Shown in pieces: positions 21,876-32,580 of a DNA stretch of 64,000 nt (the stretch's first letter is position 1; each line of letters opens with the position of its first letter). The DNA is from Fallopia convolvulus (taxonomy: Eukaryota; Streptophyta; Magnoliopsida; Caryophyllales; Polygonaceae), in NCBI GenBank assembly GCA_964016875.1, contig OZ024720.1, forward strand, positions 36,733,106 through 36,797,105. The letters run 5' to 3'. The position numbers and the translations under genes are program-made. The notes beneath the pieces were generated by a model that was not told the DNA's origin, made no database searches, and saw nothing but the letters and a program-made list of their open reading frames with translations.

Positions 21876-22740
21876 ATGGTCCGTCATCATTCTGTGGATG
21901 TCTTAGCTATATTTGAACCAAAGATCTCGGGAGATCAATCTCAAGAAGTTTGTAGTCGTTTCCGTTTTTCAAGGTGCTATCGTATTGAAGCTATTGGGTT
22001 GTCCGGAGGTGTTTGGCTTCTTTGGAATAGTTCTAAGGTTGATATACAGGTTATTAAAGATGCTAATAGTTTTATTCATGCAATCATTGTGCGTGAGCAC
22101 TTACGGTTCCATCTTGTTGCTGTTTATGCTCCACCTTCTCTGGATTGTCGCAAGAATTTTTGGACTAAACTGCTGGCAGAAGTCGAGCCGATTGTGGAAC
22201 CTCTTATTATTGGCGATGACTTCAACAATATACTGCATTCTTCCGATCACACTGGTGGGTCTGGTTGTCTTTCCGGGGATACTGATGATTTTGTGAATGT
22301 TGTTAATAGTGTGGGCCTCGTCGATATGGGATTTAAAGGCTAGCCATATACGTGGCTCAAGGGTAAGTCACATAACACTTTTGTTGCAAAGCGTTTGGAA
22401 CGAGTTTTGGCCAACATTGATGGTCGCTTGCTTTAACTGGAAGCTTCTGTTCGCCGTTTGCCTCGTATTTCCTCAGATCATACTCCTGTGTTTTTTTAGC
22501 TCAAGTCGAAAGTTGATTTTAATCGGGCCAGGCGACCCTTCCGTTTTGAAACGTCTTGGATAAGTCACCCTGAATTTCTTACCTTTGTTAATGATTCTTC
22601 GAAGGCGGAGTCGAATACTATTAAGGCGCTAGATGACTTGAAAACTAAAATGCTGGTATGGAACAAACGTGTTTTTGGGAACATTCACACGATGAAACTT
22701 GAGCTGATGCGTTGTATTGATCAGGGCCAATCGGCAGATT
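21876..22740 (+). pseudogene. LINE endonuclease domain remnant
   Basis: Apurinic-type endonuclease at the N-terminus of LINE ORF2, which nicks the target DNA. Visible are DVLAIFEPKISG (the E of the usual ET/EPK motif), GGVWLLWNS, LVAVYAPPS, PLIIGDDFNNIL (the usual GDFN with one extra Asp) and RISSDHTPVF (SDH catalytic motif). Stops occur at about 22341, 22434 and 22498, so the domain is dead. Confidence 0.85.
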
Positions 22741-23219
22741 AGTGTGAATCCTACGGACGCTTTGTTGAAATTGGAAGTTAATTTACAGTCAGAGCTGAAC
22801 ATTATTCTTGAACGGGAAGAGTTGCATTGGCTTCAAAAAGCGCATCTAATGACTTCAAGATGGGGACAAAAATACTAAAGGCATGCCTTGAACTACTTTG
22901 TTAAATTGTACCACCTTCCAGTTGAAGAGAGTTGGCCCATTGACATTATTAGAGACGCTTTTCCTCGTTTTCCACAGTGTATTTGGAATGATCTAGATCA
23001 ACCAGTTGTTAATGATGAAATTGTCAAGGCGATAAAAAAAAATGGGTCCTCTTAAGGCTCCGGGAAGCGATGGTTTCCAACCTATCTTCTTTCAGAAATG
23101 TTGGGATCTTGGTCCTTCTGTTATCGGTTTTTCAAGAACCTCTTTGCAAGGTCTAGCTTACCGGAAGGTTGAAATGAAACTTTGATTACCTTGATGGCTA
23201 AGGTTAATGAGCCAGAGTG

Positions 23220-24038
23220 AATCAGTCAGTTCAGGCCGATTAGTTTATATAATGTGCTCTACAAAATAATTACTAAAGTCTTGGTGGACCGAATGCAGCG
23301 TGTTCTACCAAGTCTCATTGGCCCCCCTCAAGGCAGTTTCCTTCCAAGAAGGCTTATTACGGATAATATTGTGGTGGCGCAAGAGGTTATCCATTCTATG
23401 CGTCGTAAGAGGGGTATGAAGGGTTGGATGTTGTTAAAGTTGGATTTAGAAAAAGCTTATGATCGTCTCCGTTGGGATTTTGTTACTGATTCTCTCCAGG
23501 ATGCTGGTTTTTCCTCTGTTTGGGTGAATTGGATTCATGAATGCTTGACTTCAACATCGTTCCGCCTTCTTTGGAATGGTTAAATGACGCAATCTTTTGT
23601 GCCAAGTAGGGGCATTAGACAAGGCGATCCTATCTCCCCGTATCTCTTTGTTCTATGCATTGAGAGACTTAGTCAAATCATTTTTCGGGAGGTTGCTTTG
23701 CATAGATGGAAGCCGATCAGACTTTCTCAAAATGGGCCTCTTCTTTCTCATATTAAGTTTGCCGATGACATCATGTTCTTCGCGGAAGCTTCGGTTGAGC
23801 AAATTCAGATCATTAAAAATTGCTTGAATCGGTTTTGTCAGGCGTCGAGTCAACGTGTGAATGCACACAAATCAGGTATTTTTGTATCTAAAAACATGAG
23901 TACTCAGCTTAGTGAATGTTTAAAGCATGAGAGTGTTTTCGATATCGCCTCGGATCTTGGTATGTATCTTGGTATGCCACCACTTTTCCACAAGCAGGTT
24001 ATGGCGGAAACTTTTGACCCGTTGTTGGAGAAGATCTC
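23220..24038 (+). pseudogene. LINE reverse transcriptase remnant
   Basis: Reverse transcriptase of ORF2. It starts near FRPISLYNVLYKII and has LLKLDLEKAYDRL, RQGDPISPYLFVLC and the catalytic IKFADDIMFF. A stop at 23581-23583 splits an otherwise open frame (23254-24038). It ends abruptly at KIS where element 3 begins at 24039. The segment from 22740 to 23220 joining it to the endonuclease is frameshifted. Confidence 0.9.
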
Positions 24039-25283
24039 TGATACGCTCAAGATTAGTATGGTTATCTCTTGTATTTTAGCATGATTTTAGTGTGTTTAGG
24101 TTAGTTTTGAGCATAATCGTAATATGACGACCGAAGTCACGATTTGAAGAATTGCAAGAGTTTTGAAGACAAGTGGTTATTTGGAGTTGTTTTGACGCCA
24201 CTTTCTTGTGACGCATCGTTCGGGAGCCACGGTGATCAGATGAAGCTGGTATCATTGGAAGGCTAACTCGAAGATCTACAATTCATGTATGTATTGCAAG
24301 TTCAAATTCCAACTCTAAGTGGTTCAAAACAACCTTCGAAGGTAACATCAGAAAGTTGTCCAAGAAGACCCGCGAGCACGGTAGAAAACCGTGCTCGCAG
24401 TGAGTTCCATTTCCGCGAAGCTGTGTAGCCGCCTTTGTTGCGCCCGCGGTTTTCTACCGAGATCGCGGTGATTGATTTTCAACATTGAGATCGTCTTTCC
24501 TTATTTTATATTTTTATTATTAGTTTTTATTCGGTTGTTTTAGTCTTTAAAAGACCTAGTTTGTGAGAAGTTTAAGAGATCCTACTTTGAGTTTTAACTG
24601 AGAGCTTTTAGAGAATTTCATGGAAACTAATCTTCCTTGGAGTTTGTTCAATCAAGGAAGCCTTTTCCTTGAATTCGTATGATTCTAGTAACTTTTCTAT
24701 CCTTAGGTTAATATCAAAACTCTTTGTTTTTAATTCCATGATCTATGTTTGATTTTATGACCCTGATAACCTTGTTTGATTCACTTATATCTATTGTTTG
24801 GATTAGGTTTGATTGTTGTCTGTGCAATCTTATTTATCCTTGAAACAACTCTTTTCTAGGACCGTGGACTAGAATTGAGAAAGAGTGTTTGGTGGTTGTT
24901 TTATGCATGAGACTCGTTGTTTGATCGCATGATTTGATTTCCTATTATCCTTGAGTGCATTGCATGATTTGAATCAAGCGTCCCTAATAAGGATTGGAAT
25001 TAACCTAGGAAATATAGAAAAGTGGATGAATCAATGATCGAAGGATTGAAAAGGTGGAATTGATTAAATGAACTCTACTTTCTTCTAATTGATTTGAAAC
25101 TTGAATCTGTCTGCTTGCTTAAACCTAAAACCCCCTGTCTTTGCTGATTGAATTGATTTTGGAAAGAATTGATTTTGGAAACACTAATTCTCTTGGGTTC
25201 GACCCCTTGCTTGCTTACTATACTGGTTAGTAAAATAGGGTTAAATTACTTTTGATCTCGACATAACGACTTTAGTCTGGTCA
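24039..25283 (+). repeat. 5' LTR of element 3
   Basis: 1245 bp, TGATACGCTC...GTCTGGTCA. It contains a near-perfect hairpin at 24372-24398 and the CG-rich motif cluster at 24370-24470. Confidence 0.92.
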
Positions 25284-25288
25284 AATTT

Positions 25289-25307
25289 TGGTGTCGTTGT
25301 CGGGGAT
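25289..25307 (+). other. Primer binding site of element 3 (decayed tRNA-Asp)
   Basis: TGGTGTCGTTGTCGGGGAT, five bases after the LTR. It is the tRNA-Asp site seen intact in element 2 with three C-to-T changes. Confidence 0.8.
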
Positions 25308-25313
25308 TCGGTT

Positions 25314-26403
25314 TTGTTTTCTGTTCAATCAGCGTTTCTGGACGATTTCCGCTCACGCGGTCCTCAACCGGGCTCACGGTTTTGTCCCAGAAACCCTGAT
25401 CTGGTAAGAACTTATCTTATGGTTCTTACCCATTCTACTAATCATTCTTCTCTTTTTCCTATTGATCCAGAGATTGACATGACTCTAAGGGACTTGAGAC
25501 GTCAATTATGTGCTATAGGGCCAGGCGTTGAGTTTAATCAAGTAGCATATTCTTCTTCTTCCTCATCTGACTCCAAGGTTGAAGAACATCCAGTACCAAT
25601 GGCAGAGCAAACTATTAGGAAACTTACTGCACCTAATCTACAACAACAACAACTTGGTCTTCAATTTCCCGCACTAGGGGAAGGTGTGAAGTTTGAGCTA
25701 AAGTCCGGTCTTCTCCACTACTTGCCTAAGTTCCATGGATTGAGTGGTGAGGATCCAAACAAACACCTTAAAGAGTTCCATTCTGTCTGTTTGAGAATGA
25801 AGTCGGCTGATGTGACTAAAGATCAGCTTATGTTGAGGGCTTTCCAATTTTCTTTAGCTAACTCAGCTAAGGAATGGCTCCTATACCTAGCACCTGAGAC
25901 TATTACTACTTGGGCTCAGATGAAGGGTGCTTTTTTGGAAAAATACTTCCCTGTTTCCAAGCAAACATCAATCAAGAAGCAGCTGAGCAGTTTGGAGCAG
26001 GCTGATGATGAGAATCTGTATGAATACTATGAGCGCTACAAGAGGCTCATAGCCAACTGTCCCTATCATGGCTATTCCGAGAAAGATCTGATTTGCTATA
26101 TTATTGAAGGGCTTTGTGATGCTGATAAGCGCATGATGAATGCGTCTTGTGGGGGCTCTTATGAGAATCTCACTCCGAGACAAGCTTTTGAAAAGGTGGA
26201 GACTCTAGCTGACAAGCTAGGAACCCGAGAAGGAGGTCCAACAGTAGGTTTGTAAATGTTGTGAATGAGTCCCTTAATGCTAAAGTAAGGGAGCTCAAGG
26301 TTATGATGAAGCAACTTTTGGTGGGTAATGGAGCTTCAAGTTCAAGTGCTTGTGGAATCTGTGGTGACACGAGCCATCCTACTGATGCATGCCCTACTAT
26401 GTA
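25314..26403 (+). pseudogene. Gag of element 3, frameshifted
   Basis: Open for 313 codons (25314-26255), then a frameshift near 26240, after which the other frame carries VNESLNAKVRELKVMMKQLL and a zinc knuckle CGICGDTSHPTDAC (CX2CX4HX4C) before a TAA at about 26401. The Gag core is clear: EFHSVCLRMKSADVT, LMLRAFQFSLANSAKEWLL, FLEKYFPVSKQTSIKKQ, YERYKRLIANCPYHG. The likely native start is at MTLRDLRRQL (25479) or the upstream Met at 25314. Related to the gag relic at 12880-13535. Confidence 0.88.
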
Positions 26404-27716
26404 AGAGCCAGCAGCTGATGTCAATGCTATTGGGAACTATGACCCATCAAGGCCCCGAAATGACCCATACTCCAACACATAGAATCTGGGGTGGGCGAAC
26501 CATCCTAACCTTAGATGGAATCAACAATCACAACAACCTTTTCCACAAAAAGGAGGGCAGCCCAACTATGTTCAAAGGCCTAACTATGTGCCAAGTCCCC
26601 AAGTTCCTCATTAAAATCCAGCCATTATTACTCAACTCATGAAGGAGAATCAAGAGACCAAGGCTGCAGTGAAAAATCTTGAAATACAATTGAGCCAGAT
26701 TGCAACCATGCTTGGTCTCTTAGAAGCCAAAGACTCGGGGAAACTTCCATCTCAGACTATGAACCCGAGAGAGAATGTGAGCGTTATCACATTGAGAAGC
26801 AGAAAGGAGCTGAATAACAACGTCATGGCCTGCGAGAACCAGCCGCGCCCGCAAGAGCACAACCCCGACCACGGTACAGACTGTATAGTGGAAGTTGAAC
26901 ATCAGCCAGGGGCCACGACCACAGAAATAGACCGCGACCGCGATGACCCCCACGCCCGCGGTGGAACACCTCGTCCACGGTACCCCTCTCCTACCGATAC
27001 AGACGATTATGTTTGGCCTTCGTTTCCTTCTCTAGGGTCATAAAAATCGTTCCTCCATTCCCCGAGGCATTGAAAGACACTAGGAAGCCGGTGGATGACA
27101 AGGAGATCTTTGAAACTTTCATCAATTGCCACGTAAATGTTCCTCTTCTGAATTTAATTAAGAGTGTCCCTCTGTTTGCTAAGTTCCTTAAGAAGTTATG
27201 TACTATAAAGAGTAAACAACAAGAGAAAGGGAAGGTTAAGAAATTCGCTCTTGTGGAAAATGTGGTGAATGTTTCTTCCATGCTTCCAAGGCAATTGCCT
27301 AAGAAGTGTGGAGATCCCGGGAGGTTTACTGTTCTCATAAGCGTTGGTGAGGTGAAAGTTAAGCGTGCTATGCTTGACTTGGGAGCGTCTATAAATGTCA
27401 TGCCACTAAGCATGTATGAGTGGTTAGGTCTAGGGCCATTATAGGATAGAAATATTACTATTGAATTGGCTTATCACTCTAATGTGCATCCGAAAGAATT
27501 GGTGGAAGATGTTTTGGTGCAGGTGGACGGTTTGATTTTCCCGACGGACTTCTATGTGATGGAGATAGGTAAAGGGAGATGCGACCCTATTTTACGGTTG
27601 GTTCGTCCGTTTATGAAGACGGCGTGCGCCATGATAGATGTTGCCAAGGGTTTGTTGTCAATGAAACATAAAGGCAAGAAGGTCCAGTTTCATATAGATG
27701 AGGACCCCTTTTGAGT
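26404..27716 (+). pseudogene. Gag linker and aspartic protease of element 3
   Basis: Broken by stops and frameshifts (stops near 26481 and 26612, frame changes near 27040). Pieces: IQLSQIATMLG and NVSVITLRSRKEL, the conserved end of Athila-type Gag; an Arg/Asp-rich linker made by the CG-rich motif near 26840-26990; IVPPFPEAL; and the retropepsin core AMLDLGASINVMPLSMY near 27370-27420, then DPILRLVRPF where other elements have ILGRPF. It ends HIDEDPF then TGA at 27714-27716. No pol follows. Confidence 0.85.
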
Positions 27717-28913
27717 TGTAAGGGACGTCGAGCTGTCGACGTTACACCAAAGTGCTGCTCGGGAGGCCACCCGAGGGTAGGTAGTTTTCTTTCCTGTTCT
27801 ATTTTCGATTTCTAGCGTAGATTGTTTTATGTTTCGGACTAATGTGCAGGTACGAGTTCCGAAAGGAAGGTTCTGGTGTGATACCGCGCACGCGGTGGTT
27901 GCCTAGAATTCCCTGGAGTACGGGTACTAGCCCGCACACGCGGATCTGGGTTAGCGCGTGCGTCGTGCGAGGTCGAAAAAGAAAAAAAGAAAAGGAAAAA
28001 GAAGAGAGAAAAAAAAAGAAGTGTGCTTTCGGAGAGTTGTTCATGATGTTCGGAGTGCAGTTCAAGTATGGGGGAGCAATCTTCGGGTTCGTTTCTTCCA
28101 TTACTACATATGTGCTACGTTGAAGATGTTCGAGTTGTGTGTTCAACTATTCGGAGAGTTCATCCATATCATCTTTCGTATGTGAGTCTTTTGATTTTCT
28201 TCTACTATGCTTAATTCCTTTCTCTTTACTTCATTGAGGGCAATGAAGGATTTAAGTATGGGGGAGGAAGTACTCGCTATGCCTATCGTAGATAGTTGCA
28301 TTTCAGTTTATTTTTCGCTATTTTTATGGGATTTTTGTTCCATTTTTTGCATAGAGAAAATTTTGAAGAAATTTGAAAAAAAAATTAATTAAATAAAAAA
28401 AGCCATAAATATTTGAAGAAAAAGCATAGAAAATCATGGGATGAGTTGAAACCCCGTGACGATAACTCAGGTAATAAGCAGGTAACTTGGACCAGCATTA
28501 GGCTAGGGTAATAAGAGGTTCAAGAGTGATTGTGAGATTTGTGAGCACAAATATTGGAAAATGAAATGAGCGGTTAGGTGAAAACACGAAAGGGCGCCTA
28601 AGTAGAATTGAGTGGAAAAATTGGAGTGATTAGGATACGATTCTTGCTTGGGGATTTCGGGGGATTCATTGTAGATGGGTAGTTCACCTAGGTTTGCTCT
28701 ACACTTTTTAGAGCTTGAGTGTTATATTATGTAGTGATGAGGTGTGTGCTTGATCTTTTTGTGTTTATGATCATTTTATATTTTCGGTCCGGGGTTGTGA
28801 GTTGAGTGTTTTTTTATCTTCCCTTATATTTTCTGTAAACCTTTGATAGGATTTCTTGTTAGATTTATTTTAAGCTTACTCGTGGATGAGCAAGGTTTAA
28901 GTATGGGGGAATT
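27717..28913 (+). other. 3' non-coding region of element 3 with repeated polypurine motifs
   Basis: No ORF of note. The motif AAGTATGGGGGA occurs at 28063-28076, 28253-28266 and 28898-28911; the last lies directly before the 3' LTR and is the working polypurine tract. Also holds CG-rich motif copies near 27877-27970 and a purine-only run at 27974-28020. Confidence 0.75.
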
Positions 28914-30207
28914 TGATACGCTCTAGAATAGTATGGTTATCTCTTGTATTTTAGGCATGATTTGAGTGTGTTTAGGTTAGTTTTGAGGATAATTGTAATA
29001 TAAAGACCAAAGACACGATTTGAAGAATTGCAAGAGTTTTGAAGACAAGTGTTGATTTGGAGTTGTTTTGACGCCACTTTCTTGTGACGCATCGTTCGGA
29101 AGATACGATGATCGGATGAAGCTGAAATTGGTATCATTGGAAAGATAAATCGAAGAGCTACAATTCATGTCTGTATTGCGAGTTCAAATTCCAACTCTAA
29201 GTGGGTCAAAATCACCTCCGAAGGTAACATCAGAAATTTGTTAGAAGAAGACCTGCGAGCTCGGTAGAAAACCGCCCCCGCGCTGAGTTCCATTTCCGCG
29301 AAGCTATGTAGCCGCGTTTGCCGCGCCCTCGGTTTTCTACCGAGATCGCGGTGGTTGATTTTCAGCACCGCGATCGTCTTTCCTTATTTTATTTTTTTAT
29401 TATATTTTTATTATTAGTTTTTATTCGGTTGTTTTAGTTTTTAAAAGACCTAGTTCGTGAGAAGTTTAAGAGAGCCTACTTTGAGTTTTAACTAAGAGCT
29501 TTTAGAGAATTTCATGGAGAACTAATCGTCCTTGGAGTTTGTTCAATCAAGGAAGCCTTTTTCTTGAATTCGTAAGATTTTGGTAACTTTTCTATCCTTA
29601 GGTTAATATCAAAACTCTTTGTTTTTAATTCCATGATCTATGTTTGATTTTATGAGCCTGATCACCATGTTTGATTGACTTATATCTATTGTTTGGATTA
29701 GGTTTGATTGTTGTCTGTGAAATCTTATTTATCCTTGAAACAACTCTTTTCCATGACCGTGGACTAGAATTGAGAAAGAGTGTTTGATGGTTATTTTATG
29801 CATGAGACTCGTTGTTTGATAGCATGATTCGATTTTCTATTATCCTTGAGTGCATTGCATGATTTGAATTAAGCTTCCTTGTTCGTATCATAGTTTCGCT
29901 TTGACTATGGACAAGCGGAAACCCTAATAAGGATTGGAATTAACCTAGGAAATATTGAAAAGTGGATGAATCAATGATCGAAGGATTGAAAAGGTGGAAT
30001 TGATTGAATGAACTCTGCTTTCTTCTAATTGATTTGAAACTTGAATCTGTCTGCTTGCTTAAACCTAAAAAACCCTGTCTTTGCTGATTGAATTGATTTT
30101 GGAAACATTGATTCTCTTGGGTTTGACCCCTTGTTTGCTTACTATATTGGTTTGTAAAATAGGGTTAAATTACTTTTGATGTCGGCATAACGACTTTAGT
30201 CTGGTCA
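28914..30207 (+). repeat. 3' LTR of element 3
   Basis: 1294 bp, TGATACGCTC...GTCTGGTCA. It carries a 47-bp stretch at about 29877-29925 absent from the 5' LTR. The hairpin seen in the 5' LTR is mismatched here. Confidence 0.92.
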
Positions 30208-30479
30208 ATCTCATCCAAGTTAAGGAAAAAGCAGGGACGTTTTCCAAGTTAAGGGGATGGAAGTGACGTTTTCTCCAATACAAATCATATGATGATGATT
30301 TACTTAGTTAAAATAGAAGAGTTGGTGCACTATCTTCTAAATACTTTGCTCTGTAAAAATTCCTTCCTTCCTTTAACGTCGTCTTGCCTTGATCTTCTAT
30401 CCTTGTATAAAGCTTCTCGAAGCTTCCAGCCATTGTCTTCAAGCTTTGGTGGGGACTTCCTACACTCCGGCATAAGTCG

Positions 30480-30859
30480 CGAAGGTCGAGAAATGCCAGG
30501 AAAAAATGTGGAAAAGTGGAATTGTTTATAACATTGGCATTTGCACCGTTCCGATGGCAGAGTTATGGGGTGTCCTACAGGGTTTGAGTCTTGTTTGGAG
30601 CAAGGTCTACAAGAAGGTTATTTTAGAGATTGATTCACGTTTAGTGTGTCTCTTTCTAGAAAGACCTATGGAGTGTAGTCATCCACTCTCTAGCCTGGTG
30701 CATCAATGCCAAAGATTAATTAGTAGGGATTGGATTATCCAATTCCGCCATATTTATTGCAAAGCGAATATTGTAGCAGACTATTTAGCGTCTTTAGCTT
30801 TCTCTTTTAACATTGGTTATCATGCATTATGTGACCCCCCTGGGGTGTTATTTCTTTGA
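30480..30859 (+). pseudogene. LINE RNase H domain remnant
   Basis: Plant LINE ORF2 RNase H domain. Visible are NIGICTVPMAELWGVLQGLS (the catalytic Glu in AELW), VILEIDSRLV (catalytic Asp) and YCKANIVADYLASLAF (last Asp). The first catalytic Asp, expected upstream near 30470, cannot be found in frame. It lies on the far side of element 3 from the reverse transcriptase and is the best evidence that both pieces are one LINE. Confidence 0.85.
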
Positions 30860-30993
30860 TGCTTGATGATGTTAAGGGTCGGGCTGTCCCCCGTTTGTTG
30901 ACTACTTCGCCCTTTTTTCTATTAATAAAATGCCTCCTTGAGGGGTCGGAGAGTACCGCCTCTCCTTATACCAAAACAATACAAAGAAGATAA

Positions 30994-31350
30994 AAGATAG
31001 GATTATTAGCTATTATGGAAGAAGAAATCTTACGTGAAATGAGTGGGAGTGACCAAGTTTCAATCGATCGAGTGTAGTGTTCAAACGAACAAAAAAGGGT
31101 GTTGTAAATTCTTATTATATGTAAGGAAAACAATAATTAGCTTAATTAGTCCCTCATATTTCTAGTAAGGGGCAAGTTCAAGGTTGCAAATCAAACAAGT
31201 TGTTCGGGCACCTTTTTGCACAAAAACAAAACAAGGGGTGGTTGTCGAACCTCGATCGAGTCAAAAAGAAAACAAGACTTTCAACCACATTTGAACTCCT
31301 ATCACAAATGAGCTTTATACATGGTGATTTCAATTTAAGGAGATACAAGG
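30994..31350. other. Intergenic DNA
   Basis: Continuation of the DNA in which the LINE inserted. AT-rich, no coding potential or repeat recognised. Confidence 0.4.
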
Positions 31351-31371
31351 TCCATATATATATATATATAT

Positions 31372-32580
31372 AGTATTAAGTTCTTGTAGAAAGGCTTTTA
31401 AGGTGGAAAGTGAGTGTTAATATGGACCATTAGATTGATTTTATTGAACGTTCTAGATTTGTGATTAATAGATCCATTTTAACACCGTACATGCGTGAAC
31501 AGGCTAATAAATTTTAATGATTATTTTTTACTCATTTACGGTTTCAATAGAATTAGATCAAATCTCTCTCTTTCCTATCTAATTTGAATTATCCCCTCCC
31601 TCTCTTTCAATATTTCGTCCTCTCCGATTGGAAGAAAACAACTAAGAAGACGCTCTCTCTGCTTGGACGAAAATGAGAAGACACGTACACACGCATTTAC
31701 GTGATTGATTTTTAGTTTTTAATTAATTTGCCATCTAAGTTAGTGGCTCATTGATTTTATTGGTTTAAATATTTGATTGCTTTTCTGGTGAAAGTACAGT
31801 TTCACTATTGATGCATGTGATCATTTTTTTGTTCAGGTATTGCTAATGTTTGTTATAGTTATTTGATTGATTTTCTTTTAGTTAGATATGTTGAAGGAAC
31901 AAGTTAGAAAAAAAAATCAAGGGCGAAATCTGAAGAAAGATCGTCTAGTATTGGTTTCAAGATCGTCACTGTTTCGTTGTTCGAGTTCCCCATCAATCTC
32001 AAATAGTTGATAACCATTAGTGGTATTCATGTAACTGGGTGACCATATTCATCGTATATGCCGGTGATATTCCTATAACTGGGTGGCCATATTCATTGTA
32101 TTTGCCGGTGATATTTCTATAACTGGGTTACGTAATTGGATGGTCATATTCGTCATATTTGTCAATGATATTCATTTAATTAGGTGGTAATATTCAGCAT
32201 AATATTTAGTGATAGTCATGTAACTGGGTAGTCATATTCACCATATTAATTGGTGATATTCATGTAATTGGGCAACCATATTCACCGTAATTACGTGTGA
32301 TTTTTTTATGGATAATGAAATCTTATCCATTGAATTGTACGTGATTTTCTGATTTGTTTTTTATTTGATTTCAGTTTTATGTAAATTCATTAAATTGATA
32401 GCTACTTTTGTGGAACGTGCAGTTTTTTATGGAGAATGAAATCTTATCCAGTGTTATTCATTCTATATTAACTACCTACGATAATCAAATTTGTCCGTTA
32501 ATCATTTCTAATCCAACGTACACCATTTACCCACACTTTCTACCTTAAAAACCTTTCTTTCGAAACCTCCCCTATATATA
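31372..32580. mobile_element. Terminal-inverted-repeat element A in a (TA)n tract
   Basis: Non-coding element of about 1.2 kb. Left end TTCTTGTAGAAAGGCTTTTA (31381) pairs with the complement of the right end (32530-32570, CTACCTTAAAAACCTTTCTT); the inverted repeat extends about 60 bp with mismatches. Both ends abut (TA)n: 31354-31372 and 32574-32586. No transposase frame. Contains a degenerate minisatellite at about 32018-32290. The superfamily is not certain. Confidence 0.7.
32018..32290. repeat. Degenerate minisatellite in element A
   Basis: About seven imperfect copies of a roughly 45-bp unit, pattern GTGATATTCATGTAACTGGG followed by TGGCCATATTCA. The same GATATTCAT word is scattered through element B. 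Confidence 0.75.

Larger units (their letters stand above)
24039..30207 (+). mobile_element. Athila-like Ty3/gypsy element 3, gag and protease only
   Basis: Plus-strand element: LTR 24039-25283, tRNA-Asp-type primer site, gag, protease, about 1.2 kb of non-coding DNA with three polypurine-like motifs, LTR 28914-30207. It lacks reverse transcriptase, RNase H and integrase altogether; the protease frame ends at 27714-27716. Gag has frameshifts and stops. It is either a deletion derivative or a non-autonomous family. The LTRs differ by a 47-bp indel near 29877-29925 and many substitutions, so it is old. Confidence 0.92.
24034..30212 (+). repeat. 5-bp target duplication of element 3
   Basis: ATCTC at 24034-24038 and ATCTC at 30208-30212 flank the two LTRs. 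It fixes the insertion point within the LINE reverse transcriptase. Confidence 0.9.
20859..30977 (+). mobile_element. L1-type LINE, 5' truncated, split by Athila-like element 3
   Basis: Non-LTR retrotransposon on the plus strand. The left part (20859-24038) holds the end of ORF1, the apurinic endonuclease and reverse transcriptase; the right part (30213-30977) holds the RNase H domain and 3' tail. The 5' end starts inside ORF1 (VCVEVDITKALNG), so it was truncated on insertion. The 3' end lacks a long poly(A), only CCAAAAC being left. There are many stops and frameshifts, and the stretch between reverse transcriptase and RNase H is short, so some coding sequence is deleted. Element 3 (24039-30207) inserted inside it later. 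Confidence 0.92.
20843..30993 (+). repeat. 16-bp target duplication of the LINE
   Basis: AATACAAAGAAGATAA occurs at 20843-20858 and at 30978-30993, on both sides of the LINE (which itself contains element 3). This is a typical L1-type target duplication in length and is still perfect. Confidence 0.9.
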
